Shown: positions 44,641 through 58,000 of the stretch, in pieces
Layout of the letters: every line of letters starts with the position of its first letter
How positions within the stretch are numbered: position 1 is the stretch's first letter
Assembly: GCA_025617745.1 (NCBI GenBank)
Contig: CM046858.1
Coordinates: forward strand, 40,407,850-40,471,849
DNA: 64,000 nt
Direction of reading: 5' to 3'
Source of the DNA: Heliocidaris erythrogramma
Taxonomy: Eukaryota; Echinodermata; Echinoidea; Camarodonta; Echinometridae
Made by a program: the position numbers and the translations under genes
Notes under the pieces: model-generated
The model's input: only the letters and a program-made list of their open reading frames with translations
Database searches by the model: none
What the model was told of the DNA's origin: nothing

Positions 44641-45129
44641 TTTAAAGGGCCAATATAGGAATGCTTAATATTTGTTTACAGATTCATCGTGAAGATTTCT
44701 CTGTTATGAGTTCTTATATGGCCATTTGTATAAGCCGAAGTGGGGTAGGGAGATGGATACCAATACCAGTTAATGCTTAACATGGATAGACCTAGACTAT
44801 AATGGGTAGGCCTAAGTACTGATTGGGAAGGATGCGGAAATCGGAAGAAAATATCAATTCAAGAATAAGCCTACAATGAGGACATTATCCAGTATCCATG
44901 CCATGTAATCACAATGTCCAAAAGAAAGGATTGTAGTTTTGAAGTGCCTTTAACCAAGTGATTATTTGAAATGTCGCACTTTGCATTTAAGCTAAACAGA
45001 GAAAGAGAGAGAGAGAGAGAGAGAGACATGCATAGGCCTACATTTATTTGTAATCATTGCACTGATATAAGGGGAGAAGTTGGACTATATGCATTCAGAG
45101 TAATAATAGCTATGTAACACGACAAGATC

Positions 45130-45431
45130 TTAAAGGGATACGTCACCGGGCGGCCGTGGGGAAAGTCAGGATTGCGTAAGCCCCATTCACTCGTACACAA
45201 AGTTTGTGCGTCGAACGCGTCCGTTGGACTAAGTGGGATTACATTTCGACTGCACGAAGCCGACCGAAGCTCGCACGAGAGCTCGAGATCAGGCGGAGTG
45301 TGCATGTTTGTGCGGCGACCAGTTTATCCGAGGTTTGCGCCTCGCGGGGCAACGGCATGATCAGGTAACGATCACGGTGCCCTCTCGCGGCATTAAAACG
45401 TCCACAATCTGCGGGTTGAGTATCCCTTTAA
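45130..45431. mobile_element. TTAA-bounded MITE, 302 bp, CpG-rich
   Basis: TTAAAGGGATACGTCACC at the left and, inverted, TTAAAGGGATACTCAACC at the right. The interior is markedly GC/CpG-rich compared with its surroundings. Confidence 0.75.
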
Positions 45432-45597
45432 TGTATTTCGAAATGAGTTTGAGTGTTGTTCTATAGAACTAGGTAAAAATCTCATTATTGGTGTACCGTG
45501 ACTTCATTACCTGACGCAAAATTGATAAGCTTGCTGTCATTTCTACTCGTAAATAAGTTTCCTAGCAATAATAGCCTATTGTGTTCATGATGTCACC

Positions 45598-46050
45598 TTA
45601 AAGACCTCAGCCTGACCCAAAACAACCATATATTGACGTAAAGCTTAGTAAACAAAGAATATAATTACCCTGGATATTCATAAATTTTTGTCTCCGTTTA
45701 TCCATAAAAAATAAAAAAGATAATTTTTTTTGGTCCGCCCCCTCCCTATTGCGTAACAACAGAGGAAACTGCAGGGGGTCGCTCAACGTGTGACGACATG
45801 TCATGTATACAGCTCCGAGTGCGTCTACACGATATGTCGTCATCAAATTTTCACCCCCCGCAAAGTAGCGTTCCTCAGAGACGGGGCCCTCGTCAGAAAA
45901 ACCACCGGGGCTCAACATTCGGGACGCTGTTACTCATTCCACAGGAAACGGAATCTCATGAAGTTGGTTTCAATTTGTTCAGAAAATATATAGCTCCCCG
46001 TGGATGAATAAAGGGTATATTTCAAAATTCGGTCAGGCTGAGGTCTTTAA
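45598..46050. mobile_element. TTAA-bounded element, 453 bp, 20-bp perfect ends
   Basis: Both ends read TTAAAGACCTCAGCCTGACC inward without mismatch. No convincing coding sequence. Confidence 0.85.
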
Positions 46051-46059
46051 TGGCCGATC

Positions 46060-48710
46060 ATAAGTGTAGCATTCTTCCTGTGCCATCCTGTAGAGGCATG
46101 ATGCTTGGCGACCAAAACAGACGGTAAATCTGGCCTAAAATGTCACCATAGTGCATGAATTTCATTTTCAGGACTCGTTAGAATTTTGCATTCATGAATG
46201 ACTAGTTGGGAACAAAAGCCCCACATTCATTTTCAAACATCAGAGCCTTCGTGTCAAAGAAGGACGAATCTCTGCAATACAACACCGGTGCTTACCAGTG
46301 CATTTGGTAAATTTTCAGTTTTGACCTGAAGCCCCTTATTCTGATGTACTGCTAATTCCACGACTCCAAAATCCTATTTAATATGCTATCATTTTGAAGA
46401 GGAATAAACGCCCTTTATAATGATACTAAATATATTGATGATAATGCTTTGATAAGAGAGATATAACTGATTAAACTTGAGTTTCCAAACTTTTTAGGAC
46501 GGGTTTATATATGTAATATATACTAGCATAAGCAGCCCGTGGACATCCACGGACGCTAGCTGTGTTTATGATTAATCAGCGTACCGTATATTTGTCACAA
46601 TAATCAAGTTAATAAAAAAAAGTCGGGTAAAGTGTTATTTTTTTACCAAGAAGTATTTACAACATGTGAGTATGTGTTATTTATCCAAATCTTGCATGAG
46701 TTCTGAAAAAAAAAATCCATTTTCATCTTGATGAAGACTAAATGATATGGATATAATTATGTTCGATTAGTACATGTATATCCACGGCATATAGAGCTAG
46801 AGGATGCGATTTGATCTTGCCATGTTTCCGTGGTTTAATACTCAGAGAAATTAAGGCCATGAAAACATAACATGCATATTAGCGGTACGTCCCTTTGTTA
46901 AGGATGCAAAAATGAGCAAGAAATGAATTTATTGTCATTTTCTTTTCAGGGGGATTGCGGCCCCCTTATATGGGCCTTGGGAGCTAGGACCAACGGATTA
47001 ATATACAATAACATGTTTCCAACGGTATGAGGGCCATTTTCCCCATTCATGTCAATTTAGTTGTTGATAATAGGAATAACTTATGCGACAGCCACCCAAA
47101 TGCGCGGTTCGGTAAACCCTATTAACCGTAACCCCAATCCTAACTCTATATTGTTTTCATTTTGAGTGGCTGTCGCAAAAGGAAGTTGACCCTAGTATAT
47201 GCTTCCATGATATGAGTAAAAAGTAGAAATAGAGTAAATTTAAAGAAAGAGTCCTAAAATATGAAGTGACCGAAATCCTCTTCCTTTTTTTTTTTCTTCT
47301 TTTTTTTGTGTGTTAAATGTAACATGCAGTTACATGTTCCTCCCGGCCTTCACCCTGTCTCATCGAACATCAGCCCCTACAATAAATCAAAACAATTGTA
47401 GCACAGAAAGAATTAAGTTCAACTAAGAAACAGCCCCCCCCCCCCCTCCATTTAAAAAAAAATGTAGAAAGTTCAATTTATAAAGTAATGGAATGCTTAC
47501 ATAAATCAAACTTCCAAAGGAGCCGAATTTTCACAAATAAAAGGCGGAAAAGTTTACGGGCACCTGAATCGATCCGAGTCGATTGCGAGGAGCGCCCACC
47601 CCCCCCCCCCCCCTGGATGTCTCAATGACACCTGTACATTATCCGCGTAAATCACTTGCTCAATTAAACAGCATATTGCAGTCGTAGTAGTTTGATACCC
47701 TAAACTGGGAAACCCGTCTTTCTCTGATTTTTATACCATTAACGGCGATTTTATGTCTTGCTTGGTATTTTACTTCCTATACCTATTTGAGGATGACATC
47801 ATCATCATCATCATATACCTCTTTATAGCCAAAGTGGAACCGTAAAAATAAAAATGTGACCTAATTTTGAACACATTACCGAACTATAGCCCCCCCCCCC
47901 CTTCCGCGGATCTTATCTTCTCTGAATTTGATACCCTAAACGCGTAACCCGGGTTATGCATTTATTGCTGAAAAGGTACCCTTTTTATCTGTTTTCGTGT
48001 ACGTGGATGATGCCTGATCTACATGAACCAGCCTCAGTGAGACATGCCCCCCCCCCCCCGGCCCCCGCGACCGCCGTGAAACCATATAGTTACATACACA
48101 CTATTTGTATTGTAACAATGAAACTACAAATGATGTAACCAGGGAAGTGTTATAGAGAGAACCCCTGATGTAACTCTATGGGTGAAACATGGTACATGTG
48201 CAAGTGCGCTGTGCGAACAAAATTAACAAACAAACACGTGTGTTGTTGCGTCGTATATACATTGAAGCCATCCGAGCATGCGGATATGGCCTTCCATGGA
48301 GCTAGTACACGTCACGCTGTTCTTTGGAGGGTTCTCCCCTTCACAGGTAAAGGGTATGGCTTGGGCATGAAGCTACAAACCAGCTTCATGGGTTGGCAGA
48401 ATTATTACTCCCTCCGGAAATTCAATGTTTAGAAATGAATTTATGAAATATGGACGGCACGTCAGCCCTTAAAAAGTGCCTCCCAGCAACACTCTAAGAA
48501 CCATTCCCCGCCTGTGGGTAAGGTGGGGATCGAAAGAGCCAGGGGAGGCGCCTATTCGACCCCCCCCCCCAAAAAAAGGCTCAAAATCCTTAGCCTATAG
48601 ATGTAATTATTTACTTTGCTCACTTTTGTTTCTATTGAGTTCCATTTTAGTTGTATAATATACATGTACATAATTTACAATTTTTTGTTAAAGATATGGA
48701 AAGGCTCTTT
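46060..48710. other. Intergenic DNA without recognisable genes
   Basis: Only short homopolymer C tracts (about 47430, 47600, 47890, 48050, 48560) and low-complexity sequence are seen. ORFs of 60-84 codons lack conserved motifs. Confidence 0.5.
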
Positions 48711-48719
48711 GACGAAACT

Positions 48720-48893
48720 TGGCCCGTATCTTGAACTCCAATTTAATTTAAACCGCAGTCTAAGTGTAGTTTAACTTGGTACAGAAATTTAGACTGGACT
48801 TGAGGTCTAAGTTTTAATTAAACTCTAGTTTAACTTAGACTGGAGTTTAGTTAAACCGGAGTTTAAGTTAAACCGGAGTTCAGAATAGGGCCA
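48720..48893. mobile_element. Small inverted-repeat element with internal TTTAAACY repeats
   Basis: GGCCCGTATCTTGAACTCCA at the left is mirrored by CCGGAGTTCAGAATAGGGCC at the right. The interior repeats TTTAACTTAGACT/AAACCGGAGTTTAAG. Confidence 0.65.
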
Positions 48894-48939
48894 TATATTT
48901 TAAAACGCATTTTGGCCGGAAGTCATATATTACCACCAC

Positions 48940-49335
48940 CCCCCTCTCTCTCTCTATCCCTCTACTCTCTATAATGATTTCTCTCGTTAGGTGTTGACAG
49001 GACCTTCTCCCTTCGTCTCTCCTTTTGTCACCCCTCCCCCCCCCCCCCCCCCTCGCTCTCTCTCATTCTCTCCCCCTCTCTCTTCCACCGTCTCTCTTGT
49101 CATTTTATCCTCCTTTCTCTCTCCCTCTCCCACCGTCTCTCTTGTCATTTTATCCTCCTTTCTCTCTCCCTCTCTCTCCCTCCCCCCTCTCTCTCTCTCT
49201 CTCTATCCCTCTCTCATTCTCTCGGTCTCCCCCTCTCTCTCCCACCGTCTCTCTTGTCATTTTATCCTCCTTTCTCTCTCCCTCTCTCCCTACCCCTCTG
49301 CCCATCCACCTTTCTCTCTCTCTCTCTGCATAGTG
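48940..49335. repeat. CT-rich tract with a 48-bp minisatellite
   Basis: CCACCGTCTCTCTTGTCATT plus TTATCCTCCTTTCTCTC occurs three times (about 49085, 49130, 49240) in a CTCT background. Confidence 0.9.
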
Positions 49336-49379
49336 CACGAGTTGATTAACTTATTCTCCAACCCTTTTAATGCCTATTG

Positions 49380-50330
49380 ACGAAATAGAAAACAGCAAAA
49401 ACAACAATAATAACAACAACAGTTGAAAAGTATAATAGACCTTCAAATTCTATCTTAAATACGAGGGGAAATTAAGAGCATTATTTTAGCTTCTTTGGGA
49501 ATCATAAAAATAGGGATCATTTCATTTTGGAGTGGAAATCACGCTAAAAGTTGAATCCACTCTCAAACGATTAATTCAACCACTAATTTGGAGTGAATTC
49601 CATTCATTCCAAACAAAGTAATCCCTATCCTAAACTAAAACATGTATTTCAACTCCAACTTGAGAGCAATACATGCCGTCTGCATATCCCTGTTTTGAAA
49701 TGGAGCTATAGAGCGTTAATAGTCCAATCATCACTGTATTGTTTACAATCAGGAGTGACGTCAGGCTTCGACATATTAAATAAATATGTATTTTGTAGAA
49801 ATTATGTTGACGTGTGACCACGGACTGTGGTCTAAAGATTATGAGATAAGCGACAGTTTATCAATTTTATAGCATTATGTCATTAAAAATAGCGGAAATC
49901 TTTTTATTTGCTTTAATAACGAAGGTCGTGCAACCAGATGTAAACAAGATGACGAGCCAGGGGCGTTGTCTTCGTCGGGAAGAGATCATTCGGGAATAGC
50001 CGGGAATAATTCACTATCTGAAATCAGTATGTGTGTGTTCGGGGGTGCCAGTTCATATTACGTGCATGAGGGAGAATACAGCGATCGAATAAATCGTTCA
50101 AATAAACCCATTTAGCATGAAATTGTGTTTTTACTTGATGTTTTATCTTACACAACAAAAAACAAAAAATCAGTATAAATTATTGTTCAATTAGTTGACG
50201 TTGGCTTTTTTATTTCTATAAGTGTACAACAGTAAGCTTGTTGGTCTATCCAACCTGGACATATAAGTCCATTTCTAAATTACTATTTTCATGATTTTAG
50301 GCCATAGACAGAAAAAATAAGCGAAAGGGG
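49380..50330. other. Intergenic, nothing recognised
   Basis: No gene, RNA or clear repeat structure is visible. Confidence 0.5.
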
Positions 50331-51060
50331 TTCAAAGAGAGAGAGAGAGAATATAGTTATATATATATTTTTTTTCTTTTTTTTTACTTTTTAAAATTAA
50401 ACTTTATTACAGATATTGTAATTATTTACAAACTAATTTGCACAAAAAAAAAACAATACAAGTTATATATTAAAATCAATTATAGACGTATCACCATTGG
50501 ATTGTTGGCTATTTATGATGAAGTAAACTTTAAAGTAACAGTATACGTAAATAGTATTTTTTTCGTACAAACAAAGAAAAAAAAACATAATGGAGGAAGA
50601 GAGAAAACGAGAGAGAGAGAGACAGAAATAATAGAGAGAGGGAGAGAGGGGAGGGGTAGAGGGTGAGGGGGACAGAGAGAGTGGGAGGGAGAGAGAGAGA
50701 GGGGGATAGAGAAAGGCGGATAAATTACAAGAGAGACGTTTGCAGAGAGGAAGAGAGAGGGGGAGACCGGGAGAGTGAGAGAGAGAGAGAGAGAGGGGGG
50801 GGGCAGATCCATATAGCGAGTAAGTGAAAGGGAAACGTGCAAAAAGAGCGATGAAGCTGATAGAACGGAGAAAATGAGCCAGAGACAAAGAAAAAGATGA
50901 GATATAATAGGAGTTGAAAGGGTGAAAATAGAAAGGAGCGATGAAAATTATGTCGACATGACAGACCTGGGACGAAAGGCAGAGAGAGAGAGAGCATGAC
51001 AAAGAAAGAAGGTGTGAAGGTATATATAAAGACGAAGAAGAGAGATAGGATCATGAGAGA
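50330..51060. repeat. GA-rich low-complexity region
   Basis: Extended GAGA/GGGAGA tracts. The overlapping long minus-strand ORFs (up to 179 codons) are Leu/Ser/Pro-rich translations of CT repeats. Confidence 0.9.
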
Positions 51061-51920
51061 GAGATATAAAGAAACAAACAGACAAAGGAATAGAGGAATT
51101 GAATATACTGAAATAGGCCTGCAGAATATTGGAGAGAGGAAAGCATTCCAAAAAAATAAGAGATATACGGCGATAAGTGACAAAAAACCAGAGTGTATAT
51201 TTAGACGATATGAAGAGGAATGGGTAACGATAACCTTGTACAAAACAGAGATCGAGCGGAACTATACATTAGCAATTTGTCTTGTTTTTGCCAATAAAGT
51301 TGATTATAATAAAGGGGTTGACATGGGATAACCTAATGAAACTTACTTCCTAGGATTTTCATTTCGATTTAGATGGTTATAGATACACAAGGCAATATGA
51401 AATTATTAAGTGTAATATTATATACGTATATATATATATATATAAAATAACCTGTTTGATTTCATATAGTTAACCCTTTCCCTGCAGGTTGGAGGGTTTT
51501 TCGGTGCCGATTGCGGTTTTCTTCATTATCATTAAATATTATGACAGTCATGTTAGAACAATATATAGAGCACATTTACACAATATTGTTTACACCTAAA
51601 CTGATATTCGCTTATATATTTATACGTTGGATTTCAATACAGCTAATATTACATGAAATACATAAAAAGGTCTGCAATAATATAATCAGAATAACAATAA
51701 CAATAACACAGACTATAATTTGGATGAAACATACAAGTATAACGTAATATTTAAATTCCAATAACTGAATAAGTACATTGAATAAAGTAAATAATTCAGT
51801 TGGTTGGAGACACATGACATGATAGACTAAAATACAATTCTGTTGATCATGTATCACATTCCATATTCTAGAAAATACTCGTCTAATTTGCATATATGCT
51901 TGCAACTGTTTCATCACAGA

Positions 51921-52316
51921 TTAAAGGGAAGGTTGAGTTCTAGGATAGGTGACAAATAATTTGTGAGCGTTTTTATTCCTTTTATGTCAGTTTGGAAGAA
52001 CATCATAGTAGAAATGTCCCCCTGAAAAGGATTTTTCTTCAAATGCCCTTATATTCGAAATATGACGAAAAATATAGCTGAAGCGTTCGGGGCCGAATAT
52101 TCATGCCCCATCTGTGTTCAGTCCAAATATACCCATTTCTGTATGTGGTGCATGTGCTTTTGAGCAAGTTTGGGTTGATTTCTTATCATTTTGATGACTC
52201 CAAAACCTCACAGTATACACCAATCCTTATTTAGACATGATCAACCATTCCCAATTGCTTCCAGACAGTTTCTTTCACAATGTAATCGCATGACCAGAAC
52301 TCAACTTTATCTTTAA
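51921..52316. mobile_element. TTAA-bounded inverted-repeat element, copy 3
   Basis: TTAAAGGGAAGGTTGAGTTC at the left, AGAACTCAACTTTATCTTTAA-like inverted right end. Closest to the copy at 3185. Confidence 0.8.
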
Positions 52317-52644
52317 GTTGTCCGAATACTTGCAAACGATTTTTGATTGTATAATGTGTAAAATCTTTGATGGAGTTTCGAACTTTCAATATATTTAGCA
52401 ATTGGACATTTTTTACTTGACATTCTTTCGTTCTTTACCTTTAAAAATCTTAAAGAAACTCAGCATATTTACAGACTAGAAATATAAACCAAAACTAGAA
52501 AAAAATGACGTGAGCGCTTCACCTTTATATATACTGCAATCTAACATTGAGTAAATGATGGTGCCAGATTTTCGTCTTGAAATTTTTGAATGATTCTTTT
52601 TATACGGTATTTGTATTATATTGCTGCAGCATTGGTTTATTGTT

Positions 52645-52673
52645 ATGATAGTAATAATAATAATAATAATAAC

Positions 52674-52727
<54 letters not shown>

Positions 52728-52760
52728 GATAATAATAATTATAATAAATTTGAATAAATA
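52645..52760. repeat. TAA microsatellite
   Basis: About 30 TAA units with single interruptions. Confidence 0.95.
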
Positions 52761-53436
52761 TTATTATTGTAGGCTACTGTATTGTATTATATTACATTGG
52801 TTTATTGTTTATAAAACTCCGAATATACAGTTAAAAGCTGAAATTGTTTAATATACGAAGTAAAAATAAGCTTAATAACGATTAGTGTTACATTAAAAAA
52901 ACTGAATGTAAGTACAACTTTCATATAGGGATCAATCGCAACTCATTACATAGGACAGGGCCCTGGTGTGATTTCCGAAAAAAAGAAGAAATTAATATTA
53001 CATATCACTTTATTGAAGAGGTTATTGGTCATCCTCGATCTGTAAACTTTTTTTTATTGTTATAGTGAAGATTGATTGGACATTGCAATGCAACTTCCAT
53101 TTAAATGACTTCGCATTTAGTTCAAACTATCTTTCAAACATAATCGAGTGGAATTACAATTTTAAGAATCACAATGTAATAATACGGTAGACCATGTTGA
53201 TAACGAATTTTGAAAGTCGTTGTCGTAGATGGCGTTGTAGTCTTGATGCATAGAGATAAATACGATCTCTATGTCTTTATGGATGGATCATTGGACAGGT
53301 TGCTCTTGAGCTGATGGGTCATTCATTACTGGCATGTCTGGTATAGAAGTGGTTATGCCCGCTGCACACGCAGTGTCAGTTTGATTGCGTTATTACCTGC
53401 TCTAATCAAGCTTGCGGAGGCAATTAGTGCATACGC

Positions 53437-53690
53437 CATATACACTATGAACATGACGAACAAAGAAGCGGACAATTTATGCAGCTCCTCATTGTACCCT
53501 TCACAATTGCACTGGTTAACAAAAGAACATCCATTCATTGCTATCCTGTAAAAATATGTAGAACAGATAATAGCAGTGAAGGAATGTCCTTTTGTCTACT
53601 AGAGCTATTATGGAGGGTACAATGAGGAGCTGCATAAATTGTCCGCTCTCTTTGTCATCGTGTTCATAGTGATATCTGCAGTGTTCGTCC
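53437..53690. repeat. Inverted duplication, about 70-bp arms
   Basis: CACTATGAACATGACGAACA..GCGGACAATTTATGCAGCTC at the left is mirrored by GAGCTGCATAAATTGTCCGC at the right with a spacer of about 105 bp. Hydrophobic minus-strand ORFs here overlap the arms and are not credible genes. Confidence 0.75.
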
Positions 53691-53702
53691 AGTGCATACA
53701 TT

Positions 53703-54020
53703 GGCCCGACGTATTCTCGAAAGGCGCCTAACTGAAGACCCCGCCGAAGTGTGTAAATTTAAGCAACCGAATTATGGAGAGCCAAATGTCACCCTCTTTT
53801 AATCCTACAAAATCACCATAGTTCTGGGACTAAATACACATACAAAAACCGACACGATACCGTGATAGATTTTTGATGCTCACTTCATGCCAGAAAACAA
53901 TTTTGTTTCTTTATTTTGTTACATAACTATAGTAATTTATACGGGATTTAGGGCTTGTCGAATGGCCTTCCATAAATCAGTTAAGCCACTTAGGCAACTT
54001 TCGAGAATACGAGCCGATAT
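53703..54020. mobile_element. Possible MITE with CGTATTCTCGAAAG ends
   Basis: CGTATTCTCGAAAGGCGCCTAA at 53709 is mirrored by TTAGGCAACTTTCGAGAATACG near 53990-54012. Confidence 0.55.
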
Positions 54021-54766
54021 CTCTCCAACGTGGGACGCCGCGCGCTGCGTCACGTGCCGCGCCAGTCGCTGACGCAGTCCATGAAACAGGTTGAATTAAT
54101 GCCCGTTGCACCCACATGAGGCGTCACCGTCACCGATACGCTTAAACGTAATGTTTGTACCGTTCATTTTGCATCGCATGGCGCATCACAGACCGTGCTG
54201 ACGCAATCCTACGGTCAGGCAGATGACATCGCGTGTGCGACGGGCATATATTAACCATTGCTGGTAAGCGTTGTTGTCGATATATTATTGGTGATAAATG
54301 GCGTTGTTCAATCACATGCAGTAGGCTGGTGGGGGAATTTACGGTCAGGAATGTTGTTTGAGGTGCATCATTTTTTGTGACGGTCGACGTTGCTGAATCT
54401 GTTGAGGTAAAGATAGTAATAACGAGGCAATTTCTAACGGACCCATGTTGGGGTTAACTGCAGGCTCTCATTGGTTTTGCATTTATTTTCATATGTACCA
54501 ATTTGTCGTTCAAAAAATTGTTTTCAGTTCTTTTTGAAAGATTTTATTTGTAGTGTAAAAGACATACATGTTCCTCTTGAGCTCCGAAAAATTTTCATCT
54601 AGACCTTGAGTGATGTGTTTCGTTTTCGTTTTTGTTTCAGTCACGATCACATTTAACTACATATTTTGTAGGGGCATGAACCATCTTCCTATTTTCTCGA
54701 CATGACATGTTGGATACGGGTTTTTTCTAGCCAATAGAACTCATGGAAAAGTTCAGCTTACCTGGT

Positions 54767-55062
54767 TTAATAGAGGATGGTATACGACAGGGTGACATAT
54801 TCGGCCGCACCCGGGCAGGGGTCCCCGAATAGGCAATTGCTGGCAGCTACCAGACATTGACACCTCCCATCACACATGTTCTGGATGAGGGTTGCTACAT
54901 CGGTATCACTGCATGTGGTGGAATTTTCGGAGTCAGTGGTGGTTGTAGCGGGACAGAGAGATGGGTCGTTGTTGCCATAAAGCGCAGAGAAGACATGAAT
55001 CTTACCTCCCTTGCCGTCTATCAGTCGGAGATCGCCATTACAAATTAATTCAGTCCGCACAA
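54767..55062 (-). CDS. SUEL-type lectin exon with the lectin domain and stop
   Basis: The acceptor is GCAACCAG|TTG (phase 1). The exon encodes the whole lectin domain and the TAA stop at 54769-54767. Upstream codons that look open (an apparent Met-rich N-terminus) are intronic, since the acceptor and phase fit the signal-peptide exon. Confidence 0.85.
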
Positions 55063-58000
55063 CTGGTTGCAACAACGAAAGGTATAAAACAATAAATGAA
55101 ATCATATTAATGAAAACAAATAATGCTCTTGTTTCATAATAATCGCGGAGTGTAAATGATGATATTTGCATATTAAATTAAAGCATAATTAAACCGGAAA
55201 TCTTTAGACAATTAAGTAAACGTAAGAAGGGTCAATAGTAGGAGCATAAAATAGAAAAGCCCGTTTTCTGATAAAATTCAAAGTAATTATATGCAGAATC
55301 ATTTCGTTCCTTTTGATACCTCCAGCTGCCCAACCATGGCTTAATTAGGTTTTGGGGAACAGCAAATATCCACGCCTGTGTAAAATAAATGTCCTCGTGT
55401 GTGTTTTAAATCGAGCTGTGGTCAAAATTTTGCTTGTATCTTTTGATCTAGAAAACCACGGCAGATTCCACATAAGGACCTAACAAAATACATGTATAGC
55501 CTTGCTAGGGCTTGCAATTGTAAAGTCTAAGAATCATTTTTTTACATTTGGTCTTAGGTATTAAATAGGCCTATTTATGTCCTTTTCTGTCTTGAACTCT
55601 ATTTTTGCTGAACATCCAGGTGAATAGGAACAGACTATACGATGCATGTAATATTATGAACTAAATTTGGGGAGTGGAAAACATACTGAATGTACATAAA
55701 TATATTAGGCCCTATTACAGCCTACAGCCTGCAGAAGACCCGCGACAGCACAGCACAGAAACAAGAAAATCTTGTTTGCGCGCTTTTGCAAGTGCTGAAG
55801 AAGTATGCAAATCATTAAGATTGCATAATTCATGAGCACGTGTGTGGGCGTGTCTCCCAGACTATACTACAGTTATAGACCGACAACAGAACCTTCAGGA
55901 AAGTTTACCGAAGGCCCTCGTATCGTGGGCCATCGGTCTCGCGGACCTTCTGTCAACTTTTCTGAAGGTACACTAGAGCGACATAGGCTGTCCCCTATCA
56001 CATACCACAAATATACGATGAATGGAGTTAAAGCAATATTATTGCAGATGTGAATTGGGGAGTGAAGAGCAGGTAAGCCTTGTTACAACCGGTAATGTCA
56101 CAACGACTCATAATGAATAGAAGTAACACTTTCGTATGAATGGACTCATTTCTAACACTGATCAAAGTAATCTAATAGCATGGGTCACTTTAAAGTTGGG
56201 TAAATTCACTTAGCTTCGTAGACTTTATTTTTAAAAACACTTTTTTTATTTTTTTTTTATTTTTGAATACACATGTTAGCGTATGGTACTCCGACAAAAT
56301 ACTCCGGCCACAATTGCTCCGGGAATGTTAACATGTAGTATGAGATTATAATGTGGATAATGATTCAATGTGTTTTCAAACTTAACGTCTACATGGTCTA
56401 TGTAGCTGAAATGATTTAGCTTTAAATTACCCAACTTCATTCACGTCAGTGCCAGAAATAAGTTCATGTCGTTGTAAAATAATTATTACTGGTATAGTAA
56501 AATCAAGGAGATACAAGGCAAGCTTGCCTAGTATCTAGTAATAATAAGAAGCCCATAGAGATCCTATAATAGACTCTGTGAAGAGGCTTCAGAACCGAAG
56601 TTTTCAACCACCTCAACTCTTACAGCCTTCCCGACATAATATGTGGCATAAATCCGTTACGAGGAGTGGGGGCCGGCGAGAGGGGGGGGGGGGGGGGGGT
56701 TGATGATCGGGAACACACACACAAAAACACACTAAATCGGACTCGTTTTAGGACGTTCTAAACCTATTTTTAGTATATTAATAACATTTTAGAGAGAAAT
56801 TTTAACTACAGTAGTTAAAATTCTCTCTAAAATGTTATGAAAATACTAAAATTAGGTTTAGAACGTCCTAAAAAAAAATAATCCGAATTTAGTTAGACAT
56901 GATGGGGGTATAATTACTCTAATAAAAACACAATTTTAAAGAAAATATGAGCCAAAGCTAAATTGTTTCCTTCCCAGACTATTGCAAAAATATATACCTC
57001 TGTTTTTTAAATTTCGATTCCTATTATTCTCGTACCGAAGCATCTTCAAGAACTTTGTGCCAAAGTACTAAAGCAGAAGCAAAACAAGAAACGAACCATC
57101 AGAAAAATACGAGTACATTGTGGTTTTATAAATATACAATATGTATTTCTCCAGCTTGAAAACCTAAAGATGGACCTTTAATCATTTAAATTATTTATCT
57201 GTCAAAGGGGACAGCCCCCTTGATCCCTCTGTACGTTTAGATGAAATTTTCTTAGAATATTGGAGCCATTTCTACAGTGGATGGCGTTATTATGGGAGGC
57301 TTAATTGCGTATATTGCAGAAGTATACTTCATTATAATTCATTATAATGACATTAGTAATATATCAAACAGTGGGTCTATCATTACATCGGTTACATGTC
57401 GTTTTCCGAAGGTTCATAATTCCGATGGTTCGTTCTTCCAAAAGTTCGCTACTCCGACGGTCCGTAATTCCGAAGATTCATAATTCCGAAAGTGAAAAAA
57501 GGGTTAATAATTCCTAAAATGAAATAAGGTTCATAATTCCGAAAATGAAAAGGGGTTCATAATTCCGAAGGTTCGTAATTCCGAAAATACAAACGAACCC
57601 TATTTCATTTTCGGAATTGCGAACATTCGGAATAACGAACCTTCGGAGTAATGATAATAATAATTATAGCGCATTACACACAGCAAAATTGCATGTCTCT
57701 ACGCGGTGAGAAGTAGTTTAGAGGCTTAGAGGTACATACAATCAAAAAATGGATACCGAGTTCACTGGCAAATACTCTATGTGTTAAATAAATATTGTTT
57801 GAGGGAAATTTTAAACTTACCGTTAACAACAAAATTATTCATACCCCTTGGAAAATACTAGTTTTTTGCATTTTTCCTAAAAATGAGTGGTTAAATGAAG
57901 TTACTTGCACATCACTTGAATACATTTTAGTTATCATCTGCAAATGAATGCCGTTTCCGGTTTCACCTCATTTGCATAACAATAGAAAAGGTGAGTTATT

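Noticed and set aside
50463..51243. Long Leu/Ser/Pro-rich minus-strand ORFs (up to 179 codons)
   Set aside because: Translations of GA/CT low-complexity DNA; same for 14552-14959, 49025-49380 and 60548-60841.
54762..55062. SUEL lectin domain as the N-terminus of the receptor
   Set aside because: An in-frame TAA ends the lectin before the donor, the lectin has its own signal peptide exon, and the receptor has its own signal peptide exon in between.
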